NCBI GenBank assembly: GCA_963703355.1
Contig: OY969813.1
Span: forward strand, 992,001 to 1,056,000
Direction of reading: 5' to 3'
Length of the DNA stretch: 64,000 nucleotides
Origin: Puia sp963703355
GTDB taxonomy: Bacteria; Bacteroidota; Bacteroidia; Chitinophagales; Chitinophagaceae
The notes under the pieces are model-generated. The model saw only the letters and a list, made by a program, of their open reading frames with translations. It did no database searches and was not told the DNA's origin. Each line of letters starts with the position of its first letter. Positions within the stretch are counted from its first letter, which is position 1. The position numbers and the translations under genes are program-made. Shown here piece by piece: positions 15,248 to 25,100 of the stretch.

Positions 15248-16018
15248 TTATTTTAGTATCCTGATTATAGTTGCATTGTTATAATTTACTGAGTCAATAA
15301 TTCTAAGTTTTAATGCATACATCGAATTCGGAGAGTCCAAATTGGGAGTTAATTTAAATTTAGACCAAGGCTGATTATTGTCAAATATTTGAATTGTTGA
15401 AAGTACTTCTTTGTTCTTATCTACTTTAACTAAACTGTAAGTGAACTCTTGCATAGGGGGGTTAGGAGTGTACAGAAAATATTCGGTTTTCAACTTTAGG
15501 GTATCCGCAACGCTTTCGGAATATTCTGTACTGGTATAAAAATAAAAATTTTTAACCTGATCTGATAAATGATGACCGCGAAGGGAATCATAGTCAAACT
15601 GAATTAAAGCATTATTTTCAAATGAAATAAATGAATAAGTTTTCAATAAATTATTTCTATATTTTAACGAATTACCTACACGTAACCCGTAAAAGTAATA
15701 ATCTTGAGAATAAATTATTCCGTCATCATTATAAATTTTTGCTACACCATTCTCTTTTCCATCTTTATAAAATAAGTCTGTATTTAAAGTACCATTTTCG
15801 TTGTACTCTTTGTATTCTCCATTTTTTATTCCATTCACGTATGTAGCATCTGAAAATATTTTTTTTGTTTCTTTGTTGTAATATTTAATTCTTCCATTGT
15901 ATATTGAATCATTGGTGATATCACCTTCTACAATATAATCCCCTTTAGTGATAGTTATAGTATTATGGGAAGCGCATTTAGCCAATAAGAAAAATGCACA
16001 ATATATAAGTCTTTTCAT
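15248..16018 (-). CDS. MORN-repeat (YwqK-like) lipoprotein, candidate immunity protein
   Basis: The 256-residue product begins with a lipoprotein signal (LLAKC, Cys 15). Residues 30-125 hold MORN-type repeats of the YwqK family (YNGRIKYYNKETKK, GIKNGEYKEYNENGTLN, KENGVAKIYNDDG), which are frequent in proteins found next to polymorphic toxins and have been annotated as antitoxins. The rest is a beta-rich domain. The start is 12 bases after the Rhs stop, so it is co-transcribed with it and is the best candidate for the immunity partner of that tip. No direct evidence of binding exists in the sequence. AT-rich codon use sets this gene and the next apart from the Rhs body. Confidence 0.65.
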   Translation of the reverse strand: MKRLIYCAFFLLAKCASHNTITITKGDYIVEGDITNDSIYNGRIKYYNKETKKIFSDATYVNGIKNGEYKEYNENGTLNTDLFYKDGKENGVAKIYNDDGIIYSQDYYFYGLRVGNSLKYRNNLLKTYSFISFENNALIQFDYDSLRGHHLSDQVKNFYFYTSTEYSESVADTLKLKTEYFLYTPNPPMQEFTYSLVKVDKNKEVLSTIQIFDNNQPWSKFKLTPNLDSPNSMYALKLRIIDSVNYNNATIIRILK

Positions 16019-16030
16019 TTAGAACGATTA

Positions 16031-19000
16031 TTAATGTTTATCATATATCATACTATCAAGTTCACCAGCCGGCCCATTTATTTGAACACTGCCATTTCCT
16101 TTTTCATTTGGAGCTGGAGTCCGATCACGATAAACTTTTATTACTTGATGAGGCGTCACAGATTTATCAGATGTCCCAGATTTGTCTGGTTGCTTGTTTG
16201 AATTTGCATTATTTTTCTCCTGATTTTCTTTAAATTTTTGTAAAATAGCTTGAGCGTCTTCAGGTCCAAAGGTTGTCATAGATGTACTTCCTAAGTTGAG
16301 AGTCATATTAAATAAAATGGAATTATCACCTCCAATATTAACGTCTGTAGTTGGTTTATTAGCACTTGGTGTTGAAGTTGGCGCACCTACACCATCACCA
16401 CCGCCGAAAATTACCATTTGACCAAAATTAAAGCTATTTACAAGTCCTTCCCAAAAAGACTGTTTGTAATTTTTTGACCCAAAATCTTTTGAAGTCAATA
16501 TTTTATTTGTTGTTTTATCTGTAGCAGCGCTAGGATCTTTAATTGGGTTAGTTTTGTCATCATTTTTTTTATTCTTTTCTTCCTCTTCTTTTTTCTTATT
16601 TTGATGTTTAGAATTGTCCAAGTCGTCCCCGTTGTCAACATACCCTGTAGCCGCAGTAGTGGACATCCCATCCGGATCAATTAATCGAATTGGATTATCC
16701 ATAGCATAATTGTAAGGTGACCATTTTCTATATTTTTCAGATAAGGGATCGATCACCATCCACCTACCTATCTGCGGATCATACATCCTGGCACCATAAT
16801 CGTAATCTTCCAATCCAGTTCCGTCACTGAATTCCTTATTCTGCAATTCCTTTCCATTGTATCTGTATTTATTTTCAGCATAAAAAGGCTTCAATGCTTT
16901 AGATGATATAGCAGCCATTGTCAGACCGAATGGATAATAGTGATTCTCTTCCAGCAACGGACCAGCATATTGCTTTACCACCAGGTTGTCAAAGAACGCA
17001 TCCCATCCAGGAGTTTCATTACTTACCCAAATATAAAGGAATCCATTCTTTGTAATGGGAAGACCAGTGTAACCAAGTGTGTTCAATGTTCCGGCTGTGG
17101 TAACCGCAACAGCTCCGCTCTGAGGGTATGAGCTCACATATTTTAATTGATCATCAAGCAGTATCCAGTTCAGATAAGCTTTGGGTTTAGTCGTCTGATT
17201 CGGATCGTTCGAAGGAAGAAAACTATTCAGTGCTGCATAAATCGGACTGGTGGTTTGATTGTTCAAATCTGTGATTGATCCCTTACCTCCGGCCGTTAAA
17301 TTAACAACACCAGTTGCAAGTGAAGTCAGCACATCTGTTAAACTCGTATTCGGTGAACTGGTTGTACCTGTATTGTAATAAGATTGCACTGCAATATCAA
17401 CCTTATCTCCACTCATTACTTTAAGTAATAAGGATGGTCCCATCTTGTGTCCGCCAGTTGTTCCATTTACTCTGAAAACGGTATCGTTGGGATTGGTGAT
17501 AGTCAGATCAACAGGATAACCCGATACTGAATTTCTCGCATACGTTGTTGTGGTGAGGTTTGTGAACAATTGGTTTTCTGTAGTTCTGTATGCTGCTTCA
17601 CCACTTGCCAGATATTTAGCTGTATCTTTTTGCTGTGTTAATACCATTCGGGTATTTCCCAGATGATCCTTCTCGAAGAAGTCGTATTCAAATCCGTATG
17701 CCGATGTTCCCGTTGTGTATTTGTGATAGGCCCACCTTACTCTTCCTTCTTCCTGAGCAATGAACTGCAGCGTGTCAACACCTCCTGTAGGGTTCGTAAT
17801 CGTATCGGTTTGCTGGTAAACAAATCCATTAATATAAAGTGTGGTGGTCGTATGCCTGCTGGTGGAGTCGCTCGTTACTTTTGCCAGTTTATTGCCTCCA
17901 GCATCATAAGTGTAGGTAATATTTCCCTTCGTGTTTGGATGCACCAGACTCGGCAGGTTCAAATAATTATAATTGATTTTATCAATCAATTTGTTATTAT
18001 CGGTAATCAGATTTCCGTTTCCGTCGTAAGTGTAATCATACGAGCCCTTTGTTCCTGTGTAGTGAAAGTCTCCCAGCTTGCTGTTTACATCATTAACGGC
18101 ATCGTTTACCTGGCTGAGTTTATTCGAGTTTGTCTGATACGTATATGTCAGCTGATCGATTGCAGTAGAACCGCCTACCTTAAACCCATTTTGGTTCATG
18201 GATAGTATATTCCCATTGGCGTCATAACTGAGGTTGCTGGTTGTAAAATCTATATAGCCATTGTCCCAAGAGACCCCTGACGTGTTCTGGTTAAAGTTTG
18301 CCGCAGTAAGCCGGTTTACATCATCATAGGTGAAATCATATTTTCTGCCAACACCATCACCGGCAGATTTCCAGACCGTTCCTGCTATGTTCCCATTATA
18401 CTGTTGCGCGGCATATGTTGTGGTTCCAATAATGGACGCCTGTTTATCATATCCCAGTTCCATTCCGAAGTAATGCGTAGTGGTGCCGCCAACGAAATTT
18501 CGGTTAATACCCAATAGCCATCCCCTCACATTGTAGTCGTATACCAAACTATCAATATTATTTCCAAGATATTTTACTCTTAACTGTCCAAGTTCATTAT
18601 ACTGTAAACTATCGATTAACTGATCCGATGTTGCGTTGTCAATGTTTTTGTAAATATGTTTTAAACGAAACCCCTGATCGTAATCCATTTTTGTAAGTAC
18701 TGTGTGAGCCTGTACCGTGTTTCCGTTCTTTTTATGTCCAATTAAATTTCGAATGGGTTTACCTGTGAAATCAAATTGCGATGTTGTCGTATCTATGGCA
18801 CCAGTATAATTCGAACTCTGGGATTGTATCGGTCTTCCTCTGTCATCCAAGAAACCTACAGCATAGAGATACTGACTACCACTTGATCCCAAAACTTCTG
18901 TTTTACTGCCGGTAGCCAAACCTCTTGTGATATACAATGGCGCTGGACTTGCCGCATATACAGGAGAAGAATTATATGTCGTAATAAAATAATTGCTATT

Positions 19001-21349
19001 GCCGGTATAATTTGTCGCCATCGTTGAAGCAACGGGTGCACCATAAGTACTTACCCAGCTATAGTCGTCGTAAAAAGTCTGAGTTAAAAGTTCCCTGGTC
19101 GTATACGAACTTACAACCGGATAATTATTGCTGGCAAAAGCGGTAGATTCCTGGTAAGCAAGTTGGTTATAGTAAGTTGGATCAGTTATTAAGCCAGTTG
19201 AATCCGGTCTGTTTTCTGAGTCGTACCTGGTATATAACCATTCGTGCTGACTCCTTAATGAAGAATCCTGAGTCATCACCACCCGATCTCGGATATCATA
19301 TACCATCCAGGTTTCACCGGCGCCCGGTATTTTTTTGATGATCATGTGCCCATGCGCATCGTATTCATACCGGAAACAAAGTTCATTGGCAATGGCTGTT
19401 GTGATGGTCCAGTTGCTGTTGATGAGAACCACTGCCTGTGGTTGTATTACAAACCTTAAATAGTTTAATTCATCATACACATAGTAAGTACAGAGCCACC
19501 CTACATGACCAGTGCCCGGACTGGAAGCGAGTTGTACTTTTTTCAGAATCACATGTCCGGTTTCATCTTTATATTCTATAGTTTGATGACCAGCTTCGTC
19601 TGTGGTAATTGTTTTATATAGTGTTCCTGCAGGATACATCGCGGTCGTTGTGGGAATACTTCCGATTGGATAAGCTATATTCCAAATGCGCACACTGTCT
19701 GAGACCTGGTTCACCAGATAGTTTAATCCAACTCCTCTCGATGCGCCTAGCCAGTTGATTCCGGGAGCATAGTTCGTCAGCGTTCGATTCAGCGGAGATG
19801 ATTCGTAGTGCGTTTCTGAATAATAGTATTGTTCGCCGGAATATTGATTGGCGTTGAAATTATACTGATCGGTAAATGCGGTAGGCTTATAGTTGCCATC
19901 ATTTGTAGTAGCAGGATAAGGAAGGTATTTATCGATCTCCCTTTCGTAATTATCATAGGCGTTCACAGAGACCAAATCATTCTGCAAAGGCGTCTGTTTC
20001 ATGGCTACCGTCTGCACCACCCTTCCAAGTCCGTCGAAGAATTGCGTTGTCTGCGAAACATCGTAAGGACTGGTGAGCGACAAGGCGGTTGCTGAATCGG
20101 TAACACCTGCTTTTAAAATGCTTCGCGATATGATAAAGTTCATATCGGGCACACCGCTATTGATCGTAACCTGGCAAATATTGGAATTGGCCGTAGCACC
20201 AGAACATGTTGCCTGTCTGAGATACCATGTTCCAGCAGTCAAATTTCCAGGTGTATAATTCTGAGAAGTTGCACCTGAGATATTTGAAAAGTTTGTGCCA
20301 TCCGGAGAACTCTGCCATTGATATGTATAACTACCACTGCAGGATCCACCGGTTGGCAAAGTACCTGTGAGTTCTCCCGGACTTGTACCGGAATTGATTG
20401 ATGTGTTGCCAGGTGAAATTTGACCACCTAACAATTGCGGGTTGATATTTACCAGGGCATAATTACTATATGCATAAACGCCGTTGCTATATACTTGTAC
20501 TCTGTAATACGTGGCAGAAGTAAGTGCCGGTGCCTGATAGGTAGTGCTATAACCATTTGTTAAACTGGTAGTCCAGTTCACCCCATCAGTCGAGCTTTGC
20601 CAAAAGTAACTGTAACTGTTTATTCCGCCTGAAACGCCGGAGAGTGTCATCAACGTCGGTGCTGTATTGTAATTTATGGATTGGGTTGAGGGACTTATAT
20701 TACCGCCGACGATCGGCGCAAATACCGTTACTGTCGCCACATTGGAGTAGGCAGTTGTATTGGAAGAGGTCTCTGTTACCATTCTCCTGTAGTAAGTGGT
20801 TGTTGAAAGTCCGGATGTGAATGATAAGCTTGTTGATGTAGCTCCACTTATATTTGTGTAGGTAACATTGTTGGGACTAGACTGCCATTGGTAATTATAT
20901 GTTGGCGAACAGGATCCTCCGGAGGCAAGCGTAGCGCTATTGATAGTTGCAGGAATAGCGCCTGAATTAATGCTTTGAGATGTATTACTCAACGTTCCTC
21001 CATTCAGTGTCGGTGTAAGTGATACCGTAATACTCGGACTCGAAGTTGGATTCGTTGTCGTTACTTTCAATGTGCCTCCTGAGGTCCAGGTTACATGTAC
21101 CTGCACACAGGGTGTGCCGCTGCTGGAACCGGAAAAAGTTCCTCCTCCGGTTATTGACCAGACCATGTTCGTGCTGTTTGTCCAGTTGCCAGATATCGTA
21201 AAGGTATATTGTGTTCCAGCTGTAACACAGGTTGGACCGGAAATAGACATTTGTGCAAATGACGTATGCGAAAACGCAGAAAGCAATATTACCAGGAATG
21301 TAATTATCCTTAAAGAAAGTATTTGTCGTATGCCAGGTCTTTGCGCCAT
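16031..21349 (-). CDS. Exported Rhs repeat protein with Ig-like head and variable tip
   Basis: The 1772-residue product has a Sec signal (residues 1-33, ending SFAQ). Residues 34-110 form a domain starting ISGPTCVTAGTQYTFTISG; about 115-400 hold three similar Ig-like repeats (ISPxxxSIN ... YxYxWQSSxDG ... GATS). A DUF6443-type segment follows (QFFDGLGRVVQTVAMKQTP, near 430-520), then YD repeats and the Rhs core at about 1455-1550 (YPFGLTM, YRYNGKELQ, GARMYDPQIGRW, IDPDGM). The last 215 residues are a Lys/Glu-rich linker and a tip of unknown activity ending GPAGELDSMIYDKH. Such proteins are usually polymorphic toxins or surface adhesins in Bacteroidota. The gene directly abuts the adaptor gene upstream (ATG right after TAA). 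Confidence 0.9.
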   Translation of the reverse strand: MAQRPGIRQILSLRIITFLVILLSAFSHTSFAQMSISGPTCVTAGTQYTFTISGNWTNSTNMVWSITGGGTFSGSSSGTPCVQVHVTWTSGGTLKVTTTNPTSSPSITVSLTPTLNGGTLSNTSQSINSGAIPATINSATLASGGSCSPTYNYQWQSSPNNVTYTNISGATSTSLSFTSGLSTTTYYRRMVTETSSNTTAYSNVATVTVFAPIVGGNISPSTQSINYNTAPTLMTLSGVSGGINSYSYFWQSSTDGVNWTTSLTNGYSTTYQAPALTSATYYRVQVYSNGVYAYSNYALVNINPQLLGGQISPGNTSINSGTSPGELTGTLPTGGSCSGSYTYQWQSSPDGTNFSNISGATSQNYTPGNLTAGTWYLRQATCSGATANSNICQVTINSGVPDMNFIISRSILKAGVTDSATALSLTSPYDVSQTTQFFDGLGRVVQTVAMKQTPLQNDLVSVNAYDNYEREIDKYLPYPATTNDGNYKPTAFTDQYNFNANQYSGEQYYYSETHYESSPLNRTLTNYAPGINWLGASRGVGLNYLVNQVSDSVRIWNIAYPIGSIPTTTAMYPAGTLYKTITTDEAGHQTIEYKDETGHVILKKVQLASSPGTGHVGWLCTYYVYDELNYLRFVIQPQAVVLINSNWTITTAIANELCFRYEYDAHGHMIIKKIPGAGETWMVYDIRDRVVMTQDSSLRSQHEWLYTRYDSENRPDSTGLITDPTYYNQLAYQESTAFASNNYPVVSSYTTRELLTQTFYDDYSWVSTYGAPVASTMATNYTGNSNYFITTYNSSPVYAASPAPLYITRGLATGSKTEVLGSSGSQYLYAVGFLDDRGRPIQSQSSNYTGAIDTTTSQFDFTGKPIRNLIGHKKNGNTVQAHTVLTKMDYDQGFRLKHIYKNIDNATSDQLIDSLQYNELGQLRVKYLGNNIDSLVYDYNVRGWLLGINRNFVGGTTTHYFGMELGYDKQASIIGTTTYAAQQYNGNIAGTVWKSAGDGVGRKYDFTYDDVNRLTAANFNQNTSGVSWDNGYIDFTTSNLSYDANGNILSMNQNGFKVGGSTAIDQLTYTYQTNSNKLSQVNDAVNDVNSKLGDFHYTGTKGSYDYTYDGNGNLITDNNKLIDKINYNYLNLPSLVHPNTKGNITYTYDAGGNKLAKVTSDSTSRHTTTTLYINGFVYQQTDTITNPTGGVDTLQFIAQEEGRVRWAYHKYTTGTSAYGFEYDFFEKDHLGNTRMVLTQQKDTAKYLASGEAAYRTTENQLFTNLTTTTYARNSVSGYPVDLTITNPNDTVFRVNGTTGGHKMGPSLLLKVMSGDKVDIAVQSYYNTGTTSSPNTSLTDVLTSLATGVVNLTAGGKGSITDLNNQTTSPIYAALNSFLPSNDPNQTTKPKAYLNWILLDDQLKYVSSYPQSGAVAVTTAGTLNTLGYTGLPITKNGFLYIWVSNETPGWDAFFDNLVVKQYAGPLLEENHYYPFGLTMAAISSKALKPFYAENKYRYNGKELQNKEFSDGTGLEDYDYGARMYDPQIGRWMVIDPLSEKYRKWSPYNYAMDNPIRLIDPDGMSTTAATGYVDNGDDLDNSKHQNKKKEEEEKNKKNDDKTNPIKDPSAATDKTTNKILTSKDFGSKNYKQSFWEGLVNSFNFGQMVIFGGGDGVGAPTSTPSANKPTTDVNIGGDNSILFNMTLNLGSTSMTTFGPEDAQAILQKFKENQEKNNANSNKQPDKSGTSDKSVTPHQVIKVYRDRTPAPNEKGNGSVQINGPAGELDSMIYDKH
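16616..16991. repeat. Rhs core repeat in the full-length gene (partner 14274-14649)
   Basis: Same 376-base block as the orphan copy; the two are direct repeats about 2.3 kb apart and flank both immunity-like lipoprotein genes and the main tip. Confidence 0.85.
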
Positions 21350-22096
21350 TTAGAATATTTTGAGCCTGTTATTCTTATAATTATATGCTGTTGCAGGTGT
21401 AGTGATCCCGTTCAGATATCGATTTAAATTTTGCATTGCGGACGGCGGTGGCGGACCTACATCCACAAACGCAACGTCGGAATATGCGATGGTTCCGGAA
21501 ATTGTTTCAGTAACCTTTCTTCTAAAAAAACTTGCCTGTTTAAGAGGAGTTGTGATCGTTAGATTTTTTGACGTTGCTCCGGGAATATCTTTCCAGGAAA
21601 TCGCATCTGCAGATTGCTGCCATTGATCCTTATATGCCGGAGAACAGGATCCGCCGCTATCTGCAGAGCAAATAATGGTCACTGGCAGCGAATCGTATCC
21701 AATGAATTGTTTTTTGGATGCAGTGTCAATAATGCCAGGTTGTAGTAAAGAAGCAACCGTTATATTGAGGCTTGAATTACCGAGTGCTGAACTGAGATTA
21801 ATCGTTGCATTTCCAGGACTATTCCAGACGACGAGCACTGAACTTAACGGGGCACCATTTTTTTGCGTACAGGTCCCGATTGTTGTGTCTTTCGTACTGA
21901 AAACGCCGCCAGTCAAGCAAACCTGCATCGTGGAACTGGCCTTCCAACTTCCTTTAATCACATAATGATAGACTACGCCAGGTGTGACACAGGAAGGACC
22001 GGAGATGGTGGGTTGTGCATACGCAGAAATATAGAAAACACACAGCGCATACAGCAGTCCTGGTCTTTTTATTTTATAAAATATATTGATTAACAT
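21350..22096 (-). CDS. Exported Ig-like adaptor related to the Rhs head
   Basis: From the ATG at 22096 the product has 248 residues: a signal peptide (about 1-28, ending SAYAQ), then PTISGPSCVTPGVVYHYVI and a second module with DSGGSCSPAYKDQWQQSADA and GATSKNLTIT. Both modules match the first two of the Rhs protein encoded next door, so this looks like a free-standing copy of the Rhs head with no repeat body. A longer frame starts at 22174 but would overlap the upstream gene. The tail LNRYLNGITTPATAYNYKNN ends without further domains. It could cap or anchor the Rhs shell, or be a remnant of a duplicated Rhs gene; the intact signal and operon spacing favour function. Confidence 0.7.
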   Translation of the reverse strand: MLINIFYKIKRPGLLYALCVFYISAYAQPTISGPSCVTPGVVYHYVIKGSWKASSTMQVCLTGGVFSTKDTTIGTCTQKNGAPLSSVLVVWNSPGNATINLSSALGNSSLNITVASLLQPGIIDTASKKQFIGYDSLPVTIICSADSGGSCSPAYKDQWQQSADAISWKDIPGATSKNLTITTPLKQASFFRRKVTETISGTIAYSDVAFVDVGPPPPSAMQNLNRYLNGITTPATAYNYKNNRLKIF

Positions 22097-22115
22097 CTCT
22101 GATTTGTTATAACTT

Positions 22116-25100
22116 CTAAAAAATGGTCGATTTACCCAGATAGTGATATTGGTACGTTTTAATAATGTTTCCATCCTGGTCCTTTATCCATTTCAATCTT
22201 CCAAAAACATCATAATAGTAATAAGTGACTTTATTATCAGGATCGCAGGTAGTAGCCATACCAAATAAAGGCGCATAGGTGTATGTCGTCATCAATGCAG
22301 TGGACGGGTAGAGTCTTACTTCATCAATAGCACCAGTTCCCGAAATAGTAATTGTAGTAGAGGTTGCCGTAACCTTATGCTCATAGTATGTCCAACCATT
22401 GATTGTTTTGCCTGTTATAGAACTCCCGGTCCCGCCTGTGATAGAATACGAGCCATTTGCGCTCCAGTAAGAAATGATATAAACATTTCCTGACACGAGT
22501 CCTGATTTACTTAGCGTAGCCGACGTAGTCAAATTGTAATAATTATTTCCGGTGGGAGGAAATGGAGCAGCAGTAACCTTCGTAATCGTTCCGGTATAGG
22601 GAGTCCAGTTGCCATAACCATCCGCTTCGAAACTGGTAGCCGCAACGTCCGTTATCACAGCATTCTTAATCTGAGCTATCGGGTATTTGCTTGTATAATC
22701 CCAGATAATACTTACGGGATTCTGATCCGTTGTAGTGTATTGCGACATATCGTTGTATGCATCGTACTGATCGAAGCTGGCCATCTGCCGGTAGCGACCT
22801 TCTATACTGGTCAGGTTTCCTGAAAACGCAAAGGGTTGAAAATTTGTGATCGGAGATTGAACATCCAGCTTGTAGATTTTATCCGGAACGACAGTATGTG
22901 TGCTATTTGAAAGTAGTCTGTACAAGCTTAGTTGTGCTCCTGTAACATAACCCGTTGGTGAACCAGCATAATAAAAGCTATCCTGTTTTTCGATGGTTTC
23001 ACTTACCATATTTTTCTCAATCATGGTGTCGATAATTGTATTACCTGTTGTTGGGAAGCCATTTAAATAATCCTGAGGGTATTTTAAATAAGTGGTCAGT
23101 GAATTGCCTTTGCTGTCTACAGTATTTCTTCTTGTTAATTGATAATGCAGCGGATTATCATAATAATTCCTGTTAATTGTCAGAACATAATTCAGCGGAT
23201 TGGACTGATCAAATGTGTAGTTATAACTGGAATCGGTTAATATTTTCTCCGACTTGATGGACGGATAAAAACAGGCGTTTACCTCGTATGATACCGTAGT
23301 GCCTCCGCTGCAATATGAACCATTAAACCCGTCGTTGGGTGTTATGTAAACATATTTTGGGCTCCAGTAAGTGCTTCGATTTGTTGTGTGGTAATAGTTT
23401 ACATTCTGGGAAACAATTTGATAACTGCCACCAACATTCGCATAATCGCTTTTCGAGAGAAGCATTCCATTGAGCGAATTGCCCATTCTCAGACAACCTG
23501 GGAATCCAGCCCCGGAATAAGAAACTGAGCTATCTGAACTGTTATAATATTTATAAACAGTTTTGCCGATATCTAGGCCCGTGACTGGATCTACGCTTGC
23601 CTCGATAACCTGGTCATATCCCACTATATTTCCCTGGATCACACTGGTTAGTGCGCTGTTGCTACTGCTAAACAGGCTCATTCCGACACAGGTTCCTGAG
23701 CTGGTATGAATATAATTGTACCTGGCATAAGATGGAAAAGACATTAATCGCCCATAACTATAATTTTGTGGAGTTCCTGAGCCCAACTTATCCTGCGAAT
23801 AAGTATACGTGTACATTTTCTCACTAGCCGGCATTCCGGAACTCGTATAATTTATAATATTCTGAATCCTTAATCCGGACGCATTTGAAATAAAACTGTT
23901 ATTTACTTGCTGGTTATATACCTGCTGCATAACAAAATATGAGAATTCCAGTTTTGTCTCCGAATATGTAAGAACAGTATCTACGGAGGCATCAATATAG
24001 GCTGACCAATTATAAACACCGCCAGGTGCGGTAATCGTTATGGGTATGTTGACATAGCAAACAGGAGAATTGGGAGAACAGGTGACACCGGTACCAACAT
24101 CAGAGTTTACACTTACGCCCGGCCCCGTAAAAGTAAACGTCAATTTCCCACTTGAACTCTCGTATGGGAAATAGGGAGGTGAATAATTTGCCTGATATCT
24201 ATAGGCAACATTAATGTTCAAATTAATTGTATTGACACCTGAAGGAACAACCGGAAAAATATTTGTCAGATCTATTGTACCGGAGGTTGTACCATGATGC
24301 GTTACATTTATTATGCTATCGACGGGTACTTTACTAACATTTGGAAAGTCAACCGGTCCGGTTATAGAATTAGAATGATCGTAGTCATTCAACTGATATG
24401 AAAAAACTGAATAACCACCAGTTGGATATTTAAACTGTTGTAATGAAAAAACCTGAGCAGACGTAGCATCCGGCTCCCTGTTGCCTCCATTATAAGTAAA
24501 TAAAGATGAAGCCAGTCCCTGTCCAGGAGGAGGAACGAAATCAACCGTAGTAGTAGGAATCAAAATTGCATTGCCTGCTCCATTATAAAATCCCCAATGA
24601 TCGACGCTATATGATTGTTTAGCGGCTTGTGTTCCCGGATTAGGATTATTATAAACAAACGAATACGGTGGAAGTGAAATTGATCCTGATCTCTCTCTTA
24701 CGCTGTCCAGTTTTAATCTAATATATTGCAAATGATTGGGGTCAGTCTGCAAAGTGCTATTGAAATAGGAATAGAATAAATCATAAGATTTAATATAACT
24801 CAATGTTCCGGTTGCGTTTTTAGAATACAGAATGATGGAATCCAATCTACTTGCATTTGTTACATCAATGCGACTTGTGTTGTCAGAAATAAACACCAAT
24901 CGTCCGTTTGAAAAATCGATACTCTGAATCGCCTGGTTATTATAAGTTGTCATTGACGGACTGGTTGTAGTTAATCCGGCATTTGAACAGTTTACATTAT
25001 AGTTCTGACTAATATCGGTAGCTATGTTGGTGCCTCCACCAACTGGCACATAAGTGAACAATACACTATCCTGTTGTTGGGTAACGATTTTCGATAAAAG

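Noticed and set aside
17663..18205. 180-residue plus frame within the Rhs gene
   Set aside because: Antisense shadow of the repeat-rich Rhs body, with Val/Ile/Arg-heavy composition.
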